Shown here: positions 44,324 to 56,796 of the stretch, one piece after another
Layout of the letters: each line of letters starts with the position of its first letter
Numbering within the stretch: the first letter of the stretch is position 1
Source of the DNA: Rhabditoides inermis
Lineage: Eukaryota > Nematoda > Chromadorea > Rhabditida > Rhabditidae
Direction of reading: 5' to 3'
Length of the DNA: 64,000 nucleotides
Assembly (NCBI GenBank): GCA_963966185.1
Contig: CAWZYM010000087.1
Location: 1,262,001-1,326,000 of the forward strand
Program-made: the position numbers and the translations under genes
Notes under the pieces: model-generated
The model's database searches: none
What the model was told of the DNA's origin: nothing
Seen by the model: the letters and a program-made list of their open reading frames with translations, nothing else

Positions 44324-47300
44324 TTTGTCAGTTGTTGGATTGTTGCCTAACGACGAACGGAGTGTATGCATTGCGTTCCTTCCAGGACCTGGCGTACTCT
44401 CCCTCGGTGGCGCCGCCGACGCTCGGCCGCGGCCTGCGCACCACCACTGCGGCCATGAACAACTCGGCCCTGGCCGCCAGCAGAACCAAAAACGCCAGCA
44501 TGCTCAATTCGAGGTGGGTGGTGGACTGGAAACAACGTAACTTACACTTACGTTGTATTTACTTTTCGTTTACTGATGGCGAACTGGAGAATATAGGGAG
44601 ATGTCTTTGGTGGCTCAACCGATTTATCACGTACGCATTACCGATTTCGTTTGTGCATGATCGGGAAAGAATGGGTTTTTCTCAGCTGAACTCGTTCGAT
44701 TCGCTTGCGCGCGTTTGTGCGAGCGAATTGATTGAGTCGAGTCGTTTTTTGAGGCATTCTTTATAGTAAAATCTTGAAACGTATGTGTTATTGTGTTTGC
44801 AGCGCTATCGACGCTGCCGTGGACGTGTCGCTGTCAGGTGGGGCGAACAGGATGCCCGGATCGGCGGGCCGCAGGAACGTCAAGCACCTCGATGCGAGCG
44901 TGATCGGAGAGGTGATGGGTGAGTGAAGAGGGGAATGGTTTGTGCCATGATGTGACAGTGGAGAGTGGGGCTGCTCTTGATAGATATGATGGGAATTCGG
45001 GAATGACGATGATGACATCATGATGTCGATGTTTAGCTGGTCGTGGCATGTGCCCGCGCGATCCCGACGAGCTGCCGTCCCGCAAGGAAGCTGGAGCGGC
45101 TGCGTCGGCGGAGATGGCCAACGGACACAACGTGCTCGACATGCTCAGGTAGGGGGTGTTGTTGTTTATGGAATGGTTGTTTAACCGCGCCACTTGCAGC
45201 CCTATGGCGGACCCTGTGGCAGCGGCGCACGCTCGCGGCGCTCACCTTCGCGAGCAGCGCCCGCCCCGCATGAACCTCGACATGACCAGCGAGTCGATCG
45301 TCACCACACACGACGTGGTCAGTGTGGATTTGAATATTGTTTATGGGGGTATTTGGATTTGATGTGCTTCAGGTGACTGAGCGCACGGACACGGACACGA
45401 CGACTCTGTCGCCTGCCAAGTCTCCCGTCAAGTCGCCCCAGCAGGGCGGGGAGAGGGAGAAGGAGGTGGCGGCGGCGGGAGTGCGACTCGCCAGCGGCGA
45501 CTACTTCTGCGAGCCGAGCATCGCGCTCATGAAGGTGCGGGGGATGAAGGGGTGTTGGAACTTATTTAAAGTTGATTGTACTTGATTAGAATGTTTGTCT
45601 GTTCAGGACATGGTGGACGGCGATCGGGTGGTGTTGCCCAACGGACTTACCATCGGCCGCGCCACGTACGGCAGTGTGTTCTGGCCGGGCAGGATTGAGC
45701 TCAAGGACGTGGTGCTCGATGAGGTGGGTATAATGAGCATACAGAATTTTTATTGAGAAATTGGTATTCGCGCGCTAACGCTTACCAAATCACTCATAAG
45801 AACCGAATATGGTCGTAAGCGTAAGGGTTTTTGGCACCAAATTGAAGATGCAACTTTACTAATCAGGCTGTTGCATGGTTTCTTGGGATGACTGTGAATG
45901 TTTTCAGATTGTGGTGTTCCGTCATAAGGAGGTGACGGTGTACCCGGACGAGTCGCTCAAGCCGGCACTCGGACAGGGCCTGAACCGACCCGCCGAGGTG
46001 ACACTGGAGAGGGTGTGGCCGGTGGAGAAGCAGAGCGGGGAGGCGGTGCGCGACCCGCTCCGGCTGGTCGAGATGGGGTGGAGGGAGAAGCTCGAGAGGG
46101 TCAGCGCCCGCATGGACGCCAATTTCAAGGTGGGTGGGGGGGGGGGGGGGAGAAGAATGGTGTTAGGTATAAGGATAGTGAGATGGGAGCGTGTAACCAG
46201 TGTTTCTTTCCAGGACTACCGCGCCACTACCGGCTCGTGGGTGTTCCGCGTGCAGCACTTTTCCAAGTACGGACTGCCGGTGAGTCGTTGATTTATCTAT
46301 TGGTTGTATTGTATTGTATTGATTGATTGTCGTTGCAGGACGACGAGAGCGAGGACGAGAACGTGTGTCCTGGCGATGCGGCGGCGCTGAACGCGTCGCT
46401 GCACGAGTTGGACGTGCAGGGCAAGGTGCAGCGACAGGGCATCCGGATGAAGCCGGCTGAGGCGGCGGCCACTGGACTGGGAGGAGACGGAATGCAGGTG
46501 TGAAGAGGGAGCGAGCATGCGAGAGAGGAGTGGCAGAGGAGAGGACTGTTGACTGCTAGACTGACTATGATTATGAATTGTGACATTTACGATGCCCGGT
46601 AGGTAGTGGGGGTTTTTTTGTTGAGCGACTTTTCGAGACTCTGCCTGATTTCTTGCATTACCTAGTTTTACTACACGTGTTGTTATTTTGTTTCACTGAG
46701 TGTTGTGTATATGTGTTGTTGCATCTGCCTGATTGTGTTGTGCGTGTGTAGCCGGAATTTTGGAATGACGATAAATTGCTTGTGAGATGAGTGCGTGAGA
46801 GTTGTCTGTGGGAGAGGGAGGGGAATTGGGATGGGATGGGGAAGTCTGACCTGGTCTGGTTTCAGATGACGGTTCTCACGGATCGCTTTGATGACCAGGC
46901 AGTTCCGAGAGTGAGTGGCGGAGTTGTTTGTCGTTGTTGTTGTTGTTTACCAGTGTGGTTCAGAGCATTGGCCTGGGTGGCGGTCTGCTGCGTACCTCGT
47001 CGGCGTTTGATCGCGCCTCCCGCCTGGACGAGTCTTGTGTGGAGATGGAGGAGGGAGAGGGGGCTGGGATGGATGCGTGGAGACAGCCCGCCGAGAAGAG
47101 GGCCAAGATGGAGCCGATGGAGACGCTCAGTCCCTATGAACAGAGCGAGTAAGTGGGGGGATGTGTTCATGAACTGATATTGGGTAGCGAACACCAACAT
47201 GCGCCCATGTGTAGAGCGAGTGAGTCGAGTTTATCATCTGCCTGCGCAAGGTACATATAGTTTTATGTTTAAAACTCGAAATCGTAAACGTTGTAGGCGC

Positions 47301-50300
47301 CTTCTGGACAAGGTGTGCGCGCCTCGCCAGCCGCTGGAGAAGAAGATGGTGGTGGAGGAGCGGGCGCCCGTCCGCGCGTTCTCCTCCCACCTTGGCCTCT
47401 CGCAGTCGGCCATTGCCGACAAGGCGGGCGTGATCGACGTGGCGGCCAGCCATGGAAGAAGCTGCAGGGTCGGGTGGGCTGTCGGTGAGCGGGGGAGCGG
47501 AAGGAGGGGGAGATGTATTCGCGACTTGTTCACATATGTTATGTGCTCTCTAGTCTGCGTGTGGACAGATGATGTGTTACAGGCGGTCTCTCGGTGCGCT
47601 CCCTTCTCCCCGCCAGGAACGGCGTGTCTCTCGTCTCGCAGCCGTGCGCAGAGGAGGTGGACTCGGAGACGCTGACAGACCTGCTGGAGCACAACCAGAG
47701 GTTGTCGGTGGTGGTGCGGAGGAATCCGAGTACCAGTGCGCGGATGCGGCATGACGAGATTGAGGTGGGAGAGTGTGAATATGAGATGGGATTGTGGAGG
47801 TGGAGAGGACATTGTTGTGGGGAGGTGTGTGGTGATATGGTTCTAGCAGTTGATGAGAGATAGCGAGATAGAAGTTGGAATTTGATATTATGATGAGCTG
47901 TAAGCTGTAAGTAGAGTTTGGTGTAAGGGATTTAAATTAGTGCTGGGAATTAATCACAATTTTGCGATGATTTTGATTCTGATTTATCAAAAATCATGGA
48001 AATCATGATTGATCGATTTCTTGATTTGATTAATCAAAACTCAGTTGATTAATCGATTTTTGATTAATCAGGAAATCAAAATCGTGATTAATCAAACATC
48101 GATGGCATTCAAAATCAAGAAATTTGCGTATATTTTGTCGAATTCACATCAGAAATGGCCAATCGTATATGAAATAAGTGTAAAGTAGGCAAGTTATAGC
48201 CAAAACGATAAAAAAAAGTATGGATTTTATTGGTTGATTAATTTTTCAAACCTTGATTAATCGATTTTTGATTAATCAAGAATGAACGAATGCATGATTA
48301 ATAGATTTTTGATTAATCAATTAATCAAAACCTGGTTGATTTTTGATTAATCGATTAATCATGGTTAATCAAGGAAAATCGATTAATCATGATTAATCGG
48401 CACAGCACTAATTTAAATATATCTACGAAGATACCGAATATCGATTGCATCTCTTTCTCTTTGTGCATCTCTTTGGACATACATATCACGAAACATATTA
48501 AAATGCGTTTATTATTGTGATATATCGTCTATCGATGCCGGTATTCCTTTGAGTTAATATTCGTCAAACGCTGAGGAAGCCTGAGAATCACGGGACACTG
48601 GAGATCCCCTCTTTATCGGCACATAGGCGTTCACAGTGGACAGCAGCATCAGACTCAGACACAAGAAAAGACGCATTCTGAAAGAGAGCAAGTCACATAG
48701 TAATATGGAGCGAACCAAACAAAGTGTCGTTAATGCTATTCAGCGTTCGTTATATTCCCTAGATTTTATTAGTATTCTTCGAATCCATCCACGTATACAT
48801 CCAATCAACACCATATATTGCCTTTGCTATAGTATGCACCTTGCACCATTTAACAAACCAGAAATCATGTTCAAGTCACTCTCTATCAACTCACCCCTGT
48901 AACATCCCTGTAATGCGCGATTGCGCCTCGAACACTCACATTACAAGATCTCGTTTCGGTCTATCGATTCGATAGAGTCGTAGAGCCTCGAACTCGCGAG
49001 AAAAAACGAGAAGAAAAAAATGTGTTAGTTGTGAGAGTGGACTGTGAAAATGGTCGTTTATGAGTTTGCCATAGTTTTGGGATGAGACATGCATTGGACA
49101 TGACATGATGATTTTCGAAAAATTATAACTGTCGGCTTGTTGAATGACTTGTTTCTCAAAAAGTTTCTCATATAACACAACTTATGTGTGTCGGTGTTGC
49201 AGGGTCAGATCGCCGCTCCCCGAAGGAAGCCGTCCGAGGAGCACGCCGAGCTGATCGACTCGTTCATCGCCACCGCGGAGCAGGGTGGGTGGAGGGGAAT
49301 GTCTGTCTGTCTGTCTGTCTCTCTCGCATTCTCACTCTCTTTCTCACTTTTTTCTCTCCGACACACTCTAGTTGTATTGGATGGATGAAAGGAGAGATAC
49401 CTAGTTGTGTTGCAGACAACCGAGACGCGGAGCAGCGGCTGTGGAAGCTGTGTCAGGCGCTGTTCCCCGCGCACAAGACGGACAATGGTGAGGGGGAGGA
49501 GGAGAGAGTTCAAACAATTGAAATGATTGTCATCCTATCAATTACCGCTCATAATTGAGGATGAGGATGAGAGCGGGGAGGAGGATAGACTTTTGTCGTT
49601 GACAAGCAACGGTGTGACATACAATTACCCGCTGCGGACAGTGGATGAATGCCGTCATGGTCATGAGTGTGGTTCACAGTTCACGCGCCACTCGTCGCTC
49701 TTATTAGCAGTAGCAATGCTCTAAATGATCTACTCGGCCGCGGAGTGATTGATTCGTGTGTTGGTTGCAGACTCGTGGCTGTGGCGTCGCCGCGAGGCGG
49801 TCGGGGAGTGGCTGCGCGCCGAGACGCGCAATATGGTCGTCAAGGAGAGCGCGGCGGGCGGACAGAAGGCCGGCCAGGTGTGGAGGGAGCTGTGCAGGTA
49901 TGCATCTCGGTAGCTCTCTCAGCTGTTCATCGAGATATTCTGAAAACTGACTGATCCCCGAATGCGTTCCTAAAGGAGGCTGTCAGGGCAATTTGTGTTT
50001 GCGAGAGACGACACCTTTGCAGGGGCGACCTGGACGCTGCGGTGTCTTCCGCGGCGGACGCGGGCCTCGTCCACCTCGCCTCTATGCTGGCAGTGTTCAC
50101 TGTGGATGTGGACTGCACGAGGGAGTATTTCGACGAGCAGATCACGGCATGGGAGAGGAACGCCTCGCTGCACTTGGTCGAGACGGCACTGCTCAAGGTG
50201 GGGGATGGGAGTGGTGCAGTTTTCAAAACTGCCATCGACACTTCTTGGTAGTGTTTCGAAGACAGTTGCGAAGGGAGTTTGGAAATTGGAAGAGACTGAC

Positions 50301-53063
50301 CGCGATTTAACCTCTTTGCTTGCAGTGCTACCTAGTGATGGCTGGAAGGAGGAGTGCGGAACGCGCGATGTCTGGTGGTGCGAGGGAGACGGTGGATGTG
50401 CTGGACGGCCTCACCTGGCAGCAGTCTCTGGGAGTGCACGTGTGGTGGCTGGGAGGAGGATGGGCGACGAGTCTCGAAGTGGCGGCCAGGATGTTTGATG
50501 AGGTGGGGGAGAATCGGATTGTGTCAGTTGTGTAAATCAATGCTTTCTGTGTAATACAACAATACAATATCTAGTTTCAATGATATGTTTTGAACAACGG
50601 AACAAGTCACAGGGAGGAGGAGTGAGATGGAGACAATACACGATTTCTGTAGGCTGGCGCTCGCGGCTCTGGTCTGGCCGATGGGCACGCGCACTGGCAG
50701 CTGATCCGGCTGGCGGTGGATAGGAGTGTGGCGGTGGAGGAGGTGCTCGACGCGGTCCGCGCGTTGGGGAGTGAGGGAGACTGGCATCTGTGGTGAGTGG
50801 CGGTTGTGTGGATGATCGACTAGGGACTGGCTTTGCGGCATCGGATTTTCTGGGGGTAGAAGATATGTGTTGAGTGAATGTTTGTTTACTTTGTCTATCC
50901 GTTTTTTCTTGCCGTATTTTCTTGATTTCATCTTATTCAGCTGGCACACGTGGACGGTGCTGCGCTCGACGGGCTACAACCACATGTCGGCCGAGGCGGA
51001 GCAGAGGATGCACAGGTGAGGAGGGGGTAGGAAGGAAGTGGGGAGGAAGGAAGGAGCCGAGGAACGGAATGAATAGGCGATTGAGTGTAAGTGTGTATGA
51101 ACATGTGCCTGTGTTGCAGGAGCTACGCGGAGCAGCTGTGCTCTGCCGGTCTGCCCGTCATGGCCGCCTTTGTCCTACAGCACATTGCCAACGATCAGCG
51201 GTGGGTGGAAGGGAGGGGGGGGGAGTGACAGTCCACAGTCGTCGGGGTCGATGCGGTACTGTATGTCACGTGGCAGCCTCGGTGATATTATTTCACGTGG
51301 TGATGTAGAGTTGTTTGTACTACTTTTATATTGCAGTCGCTCGTCGTGCCTGCTGGAGTTGGTGGAGCGGACGGTGGAGGAGAGTGAGGTGAACGAGATG
51401 CGCGAGTTGGTGGAGCTGCCCGCCCAGTGGGTCGCCAGGGCAGACATGCTGCGGGCAAAGGTGAGGGGGAGGGGGGATCCGGGTCTGTAAAGGATATTGA
51501 GATGGAAATGACGATGAGATCTGGAAAAAGGGGATGAAGGACAAATGCTAAAGGCGCAGATGGGTGACAGGACTAGGCCAGGAGAAGGAGGATATGAGGG
51601 ACTGATGTATTGAATGAAAGGTTGTTGACGAGACGGCTTCCGTTTCAGCTAGCGGGTGACACTACTGGCGAGTGTCGGGCGGCGTTGGCGGCCGGCGAGC
51701 TGTCCCACGCACACCAGCTCTTCTTTGATCACGTCGCGCCCACCTGCATCGCGCTCGGTGAGTGGGGGGGGGGCTGGATGTCTCTGCTCGCTCACAATGG
51801 TGACAGTAGCTGGGAACATGGACTGTGGTGGCGACGAATGCGTAGACAGAATGCGAGTGTGATTGATACTTTTGATGATAGAAATGGTTCGTGTTCAGAG
51901 GAGCTGGCCGAGCTGAGCGAGCTGTGCCGCGTGTTCGAGCCATACGCGGAGAGGATAGCGGTGAGTGGGAGAGGTGAACGGGCTGTACGACGTGGGAACC
52001 CAGATGACAGACGGATAGACGGGTCGCAGTAGCGACAAGCGATTGGAAAACGTTCCGCCCTGGTTTGGCGGGATAGGAATAGGGAAAGGAAGCAAGGGAT
52101 GGGGAGGCGGACATGCCTTGGTCAAAGCACATAAATGATCACAGACAGCTCAATCAATCGTTTATCCGGAATCGTTATATCTGAATATGACAACTAACAC
52201 GGCTAATGATGTTGCAGGGTTGGGGCGCTGGCGGGCAGCTGTACTGCGAGTACGTGTGTATGCGGGCGGCGCTGGAGGAAGACGACCTGGACAGGGTGCA
52301 CGAGATGGTGCAGTGTGTCGTCCAGAGGGTGCAGGCCCCCGTCTTCGACACGCCCGTCAAGAGGTGGGGAGGGGAGGGGGTAGTCAGCTTGAGGGAGCTT
52401 GTCAAAAGGTGCGTCGGGGACGGCACTGTAGCATGTAGATCATATTAGACTACTTTCTTGCACGTGTTTGAGACGCCTGTCAAGAGGTGGGGAGGGAGCT
52501 GGTTTAGAGGAGGTTGAGATAGTTGATGCATGCGGTGATGGTGGGTAATTGAGTAGGGTAATTGGTGTAGGATTTGATGAACGCAATAAGTGGATGGGGA
52601 GAAGCAGTCAAGAAAGAATCTGGTAGAGTCTGGGGATTTTTGAGCGGATAAGAGACAGATTCTACTCTTCGGTCGTGGGGGAAAGCTTCTAATCACGTAG
52701 ATACTATAAACAGTGTCCTCTAACCATTAGTGGGCGGTGAAGGTGGGAGGGTTTGGTTATGAGTTATGATGTTGCAGGCTGGCGGTGCGCACCATCTCGC
52801 GCGAAGTGATGGAGATCCGCCATCTCGCCTTCCAACAACACGACCTCGACATGCCCCACGTCGACGTGGTACGGTAGTCGGGGAAGGGTACTGTAGATTG
52901 AATAAGGGATACGGTAGCGAGAGTGGTACTGTAGATTGAGATGGGTGCTGTAGCGGAGGTGGTACTGTAAATTTGATTACTGTAGATTGGATGGAGTAGG
53001 GAAAATACGTACTTGTTTCAGATGCAACAGATGGAGTATATTCAGCCGCTCGACATGGAGTGA
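41065..53063 (+). CDS. NUP98: NUP98-NUP96 nucleoporin precursor
   Basis: Thirty-nine exons join in phase to give about 1,693 aa (human about 1,817). Residues 1 to about 480 are FG/GLFG repeats (MFGSKPFGSSTTNTFGSS, TGGLFG, SSLFGAKPA), interrupted by the RAE1-binding GLEBS segment (GTTVKFDPP, DTMVKNGSTQNINTKHMCIT; exons 41854-42002 and 42188). An autoproteolytic domain follows (exons 45373-46279: YGSVFWPGRIEL, VVFRHKEVTVYPDESLKPAL, TGSWVFRVQHFSKYGL) with the cleavage site HF|S at about Phe934/Ser935, splitting it into Nup98 (about 934 aa) and Nup96 (about 759 aa). Nup96 then runs as a helical scaffold to TGA at 53061-53063, for example WLWRRREAVGEWL and HWQLIRLAVDRSVAVEEVL. The GLEBS and cleavage residues are intact. 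Intron 47765-49202 contains an antisense peptide gene. Confidence 0.97.
44262..44322. repeat. (CT)n microsatellite in a NUP98 intron
   Basis: CT run starting just after the donor of exon 44082-44253 (AAG|GTGGGTCTCTC). Confidence 0.9.
47940..48410. repeat. Dense GATTAATCAA-type repeat cluster
   Basis: About 470 bp in which TGATTAATC, its complement GATTAATCA, and TCGATTTTTGATTAATCAA recur in both orientations many times. Strongly AT-rich and self-complementary, inside NUP98 intron 47765-49202. Could be a decayed palindromic satellite. Function unknown. Confidence 0.85.
48508..48513 (-). promoter_or_regulatory. Polyadenylation signal AATAAA of the nested peptide gene
   Basis: On the minus strand AATAAA lies 40 nt after the TAA stop at 48554, the right spacing for a very short 3' UTR. 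Confidence 0.6.
48554..48676 (-). CDS. Small secreted peptide precursor nested antisense in a NUP98 intron
   Basis: A complete 40-aa open frame. It starts MRLFLCLSLMLLSTVNA, a clear signal peptide (basic n-region, Leu-rich core, VNA cleavage site). A mature part follows, beginning YVPI, then a dibasic KR site, then a 17-residue C-terminal peptide GSPVSRDSQASSAFDEY before TAA. The ATG lies 1 nt after a strong acceptor (ctttcag), so transcripts may be trans-spliced or have a 5' UTR intron, and AATAAA follows at 48513-48508. The KR site suggests processing as in neuropeptide-like or other secreted peptides; there is no C-terminal Gly for amidation. It is the smallest gene here and would be missed by length cut-offs. 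No family recognised. Confidence 0.6.
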   Translation of the reverse strand: MRLFLCLSLMLLSTVNAYVPIKRGSPVSRDSQASSAFDEY

Positions 53064-53406
53064 AGAGGAGAGGATACTGTACTTTGTAATGTCAACTGCC
53101 GTGTATTGTTGTTTAGAATAAGTTTTCTCTCATTTCGTGATCCGTTGTTGTCCTGTCGAAATTGTTGTTGATTGTCTTATCATTTGATCATTGTATGTCT
53201 ATGTATCCATTACACGTTGTTAGGTTTTGTTGTTGACTTTTTGTGTGTGCCGGTAGTAGAAACTAAGTGAATCCGGTCTGATCGCAACCTTCTCTCCTAT
53301 CATTGATGTCTCCTTCGATTAGATGACGTTGTATGCTTGTTGATGATTGATAACTGATAATATGTAAGAAGTGGATAAAATTATTTCTTTATCGTTTGCC
53401 AAGGTT
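53064..53406. other. Convergent spacer between NUP98-NUP96 and the F-box-like gene
   Basis: Holds the two 3' UTRs of converging genes. AT-rich, no canonical AATAAA seen for NUP98 within 100 nt. No other gene recognised. Confidence 0.6.
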
Positions 53407-53857
53407 CTAATCATCGGGGAAAGACATGACCCATCCGTTGTGCTGGAACCGGATGTGGTAGCGGCGGCGCTTGTCCCTGACCTCTTCCACCACGCAGCCA
53501 GCCCTCTTGGCGATGTGGCGGACACACTGGGCGCGACGCTCCCTCGACTCCCTTCCCTCCTCCACGTCCTCGGGGGGAATGTACAGCTCCACACGCACCG
53601 CCTCTGCCGGGATGTCTGAAGGGCGAGGATGAGAGGGAGAGGGAGGGAGGGAGAGTGGGAGGAAGAGGGAAAGGGAGAGGAGGGGAGGAGGAGAGGGAGA
53701 TACCTCGCAGCAGCCGGATCAGCCTGAAAACGAACGGATCAGTGGCGAGGTCGCCGAATTCCATATTGGAGAGGTCGATCCGCACAGTGCCCAGCTGAAA
53801 CATGGTATAATGTTGATGTTGTATAATGTTATTCAGCCGGGTTACTCACTCACTCAC

Positions 53858-53904
<47 letters not shown>

Positions 53905-54044
53905 CTCGCTCCTTTTTCTCGATACTAGCACAAACTATCTACCAGAACTAGAGTGATTTCGAATATTCTCAATTCTCACGTTCGGAGTGCGCGTCAGAGA
54001 GCCGTAGAAGTTGAGCATGTCGTAGACAGTGAAGGTGCCCTGAA

Positions 54045-54086
<42 letters not shown>

Positions 54087-56155
54087 ATCTCTCCCCTCTC
54101 TACCCCTCGCCCTCTCTACTTCTCTCCCTCTCTACCTCCCTCTCTACCTCCCTCTCTCCCTCCCTCTCTCCCTCTCCCTCTCTCCATCTCTACCTGTTCA
54201 TGGTTGACGTTGCTGACCTCCACACCAACATCGAGCTTCTCACAGTGAAAAGCCAGCGGGGCTAGGTTGAGCGCGCTCAACCTGTGAAGTGGCAATAATG
54301 GAATTGGAATGCATTACTGTATTTTACCGTAACCTCACCGTACGTAATTACATATGTGCTACTTGAGATAAACATTCAGATTCAGATTCTGATAGGAATG
54401 AGTTGATGCGCATGACACTAGAACAACGGACATGTGACAAAGACTTACTGGAAACTGGCGAGCAGGCTCCGGATTGAGAGCCTCGGTCGGATGCCCGCGT
54501 TATACAGCATCTCTCCCAGGTAGGCATAAAACCAGTCGAATGATTCATGAAAACTATGCTCATCAATACAGTGGATGGACAAATCAGTTGCCGCTATGAG
54601 AGAGCGCAAGAGTGAAGAGAGTGCGAGGCGGTTAGAAATCGATAGACATCAAGAGCACGCGATTTAAATAACAACATTCGAACTCAAAATTTCGCGCGCG
54701 CGCAATTTTAAAATGCGGGGTGTACGAGCGGAGTGGTGGTGGAACTAAGTATTCCCTGGACTGTACATATCGACCACATTTCGAATTGACTCGAGCATCA
54801 CTCGCTGTTCGCAATCATCCCTATCGTGCCGCGTGTGGGTCATAGAACAGTGCGGGCCGAATCACAGGAGTTGCTCAACATTTGCTCGAAAAAAGACGGC
54901 CGCGCACCTCCAGAATGATCCTCACAAAGCGTCTTTTTGTATCATAAAGCGGATGTTTGATACATAATATAATCGAGTCTGACCTCGCCTTAATCGAGTA
55001 TTTCATCGCCAGTTATATGGCAGCAGTTCGAGGGATGTGTACTGAATGTAGAAACTGACAAAGTTGTCGTGATGCCACGCGTGTAGATCGACCATTCGAG
55101 TCCGCGCGCAGCGATCGAACAGCTGAAACGGGCACAATTTAATTAATATGATTACAGATGGTAGCAGTTTGATTGCGTAATATCTACTATCTTATGATTA
55201 TAGAGGCATACCGAATCGAGATTCTCATAGACTGCCTCCAATTCGATGGTGCTCGCGGTGAGTTGACCGCAACGCGAGTCTGAAAGGACGAAATGGGTGG
55301 TCGCAACTACGATTTCGTGTTCCGAGCGTCAAAGTGCTAGTCAAAGTCAAAGTGCGCGGCGCAACAGGAAATAAAGAACGCGAAATCTTAAATTGATCTT
55401 GTATAATGACGTCATGATCTATCGAATATACCCTATTCATTTTTTATGTGAAACTGTGCCTCTAAATGACTGACAGATGTTTGGCTGGTCGAAGCGGAAT
55501 CTCTGAACGTGGAGATTCTTCAGGTGGGGCAGCGTAGACATCCAGTCGAGCAGCGAAGCCGGAAAGAGGTCGCGAGCCTGCAACGTCCCATCACTTGTAC
55601 ACTCATTTTATGGAACTTGATTTTGATCGCGTACCCATCGAATTTCCTCAATAAAACGAACTGCTCACACGTAAACACAGATGATACCGACTTAAATGCT
55701 GCACTGTTTTTTGTCTCAACAGAAGAAAAAGAAAATCTCCTTCGAACCAGCACATATTCGTTTGGTGTGTTGCCACAACATCAGTGACTCACAGCGAACA
55801 TGGGTGTTTTGTGGAATCCGTGTCCGAGCGCCTCCCTCATCGCGTACCAGTCCCACTCATTCCATGCATCATAGCACGCCCACACTCGAGTGATGTGCTG
55901 ACGCGTCCGCAGCCGCTCCAGACAGCGGGCTGCAAGGGTACTGTACACTACCGTACTCAAGTATGCCTTACCGATGAAAGGCGGCAGGTGGTGGTGGCAT
56001 GTCGTGTACCATTCCAGCAAGGAGACGGTCTCCTCGGCCGTTTGTCCGGCAAACGACAAACGGAGAGTGACACAGAGTTCGAGACGAGGGGGGAGACGAC
56101 GGAACACGCGAAGAAGCACACGCGCGTCCGAGTAGGTGGAGCGCTGTGGCGTGAC

Positions 56156-56207
<52 letters not shown>

Positions 56208-56796
56208 CACCGTTCCGGCGAGGACCTCAATCTTCAGCGTCTCGTCCTTGTATACGACGTCAGAGTTGGGTGGGAACGAGAATGCGGCGGCAGAGTCGAC
56301 GAGACACAGAGAGCGGAATGTCTGAATACGTTGTTTCAGTTCAGGTGACTGTTTCGAAGCTATCTGAACACTGGTGAAGAATGATCCACTAGTAGCATCG
56401 AAACGGGTCCGGAGACTGGTTGAGTGATTCGTTTCTACGTATGCATTGAATCGATAATAATATATGATCATAATGAAAAAAGCGGATAAATCAGCTGACC
56501 TGTTTGTCGATGAGGGGCAGGAGATGATAGCGGACCACCACAATCGGGAGGTGACCGATCGGGAACGCGGAGCGGTCCTTGTCGCGGCGGGGCTTCTACA
56601 AGGATGGGATACGGTAGGGAGAGAGGGAGTGGGATAGAGAGGGGGGAGGGGAGAGGGAGAGAGGGAGAGAGGGAGAGAGGGAGAGAGGGAGAGAGGGAGA
56701 GAGGAGGCAACAGACCTTGCGGACGCGAGCGCACGACACAACTCCTCCCATGACGGGAAGAACGGGGGAAATGACACCTTCATGTTTCTGGAACAT
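53407..56796 (-). CDS. F-box-like protein with associated repeat domain
   Basis: Thirteen candidate exons: 56796-56716, 56595-56500, 56321-56211, 56143-55972, 55929-55793, 55577-55475, 55279-55212, about 55123-55010, 54593-54449, 54281-54194, 54039-53980, 53794-53704 and 53615-53407. Near the N-terminus FPIGHLPIVVVRYHLLPLID then FRSLCLVDSAAAF resembles an F-box. The rest resembles nematode F-box-associated regions (LVLRVFRRLPPRLELCV-type, ACYDAWNEWDWYAMREALG, LLDWMSTLPHLKNLHVQRF). The C-terminal exons give DIPAEAVRVELYIPPEDVEE and end FQHNGWVMSFPDD. The join between about 55010 and 54593 could not be made in frame, so these may be two genes or one exon is missing. Function as a ubiquitin-ligase adaptor is inference. 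Confidence 0.55.
53861..53901. repeat. (CT)n microsatellite
   Basis: CT run in an intron of the F-box-like gene, preceded by (ACTC)n. Similar runs occur at 54047-54078 and 56158-56203 in the same gene. Confidence 0.95.
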
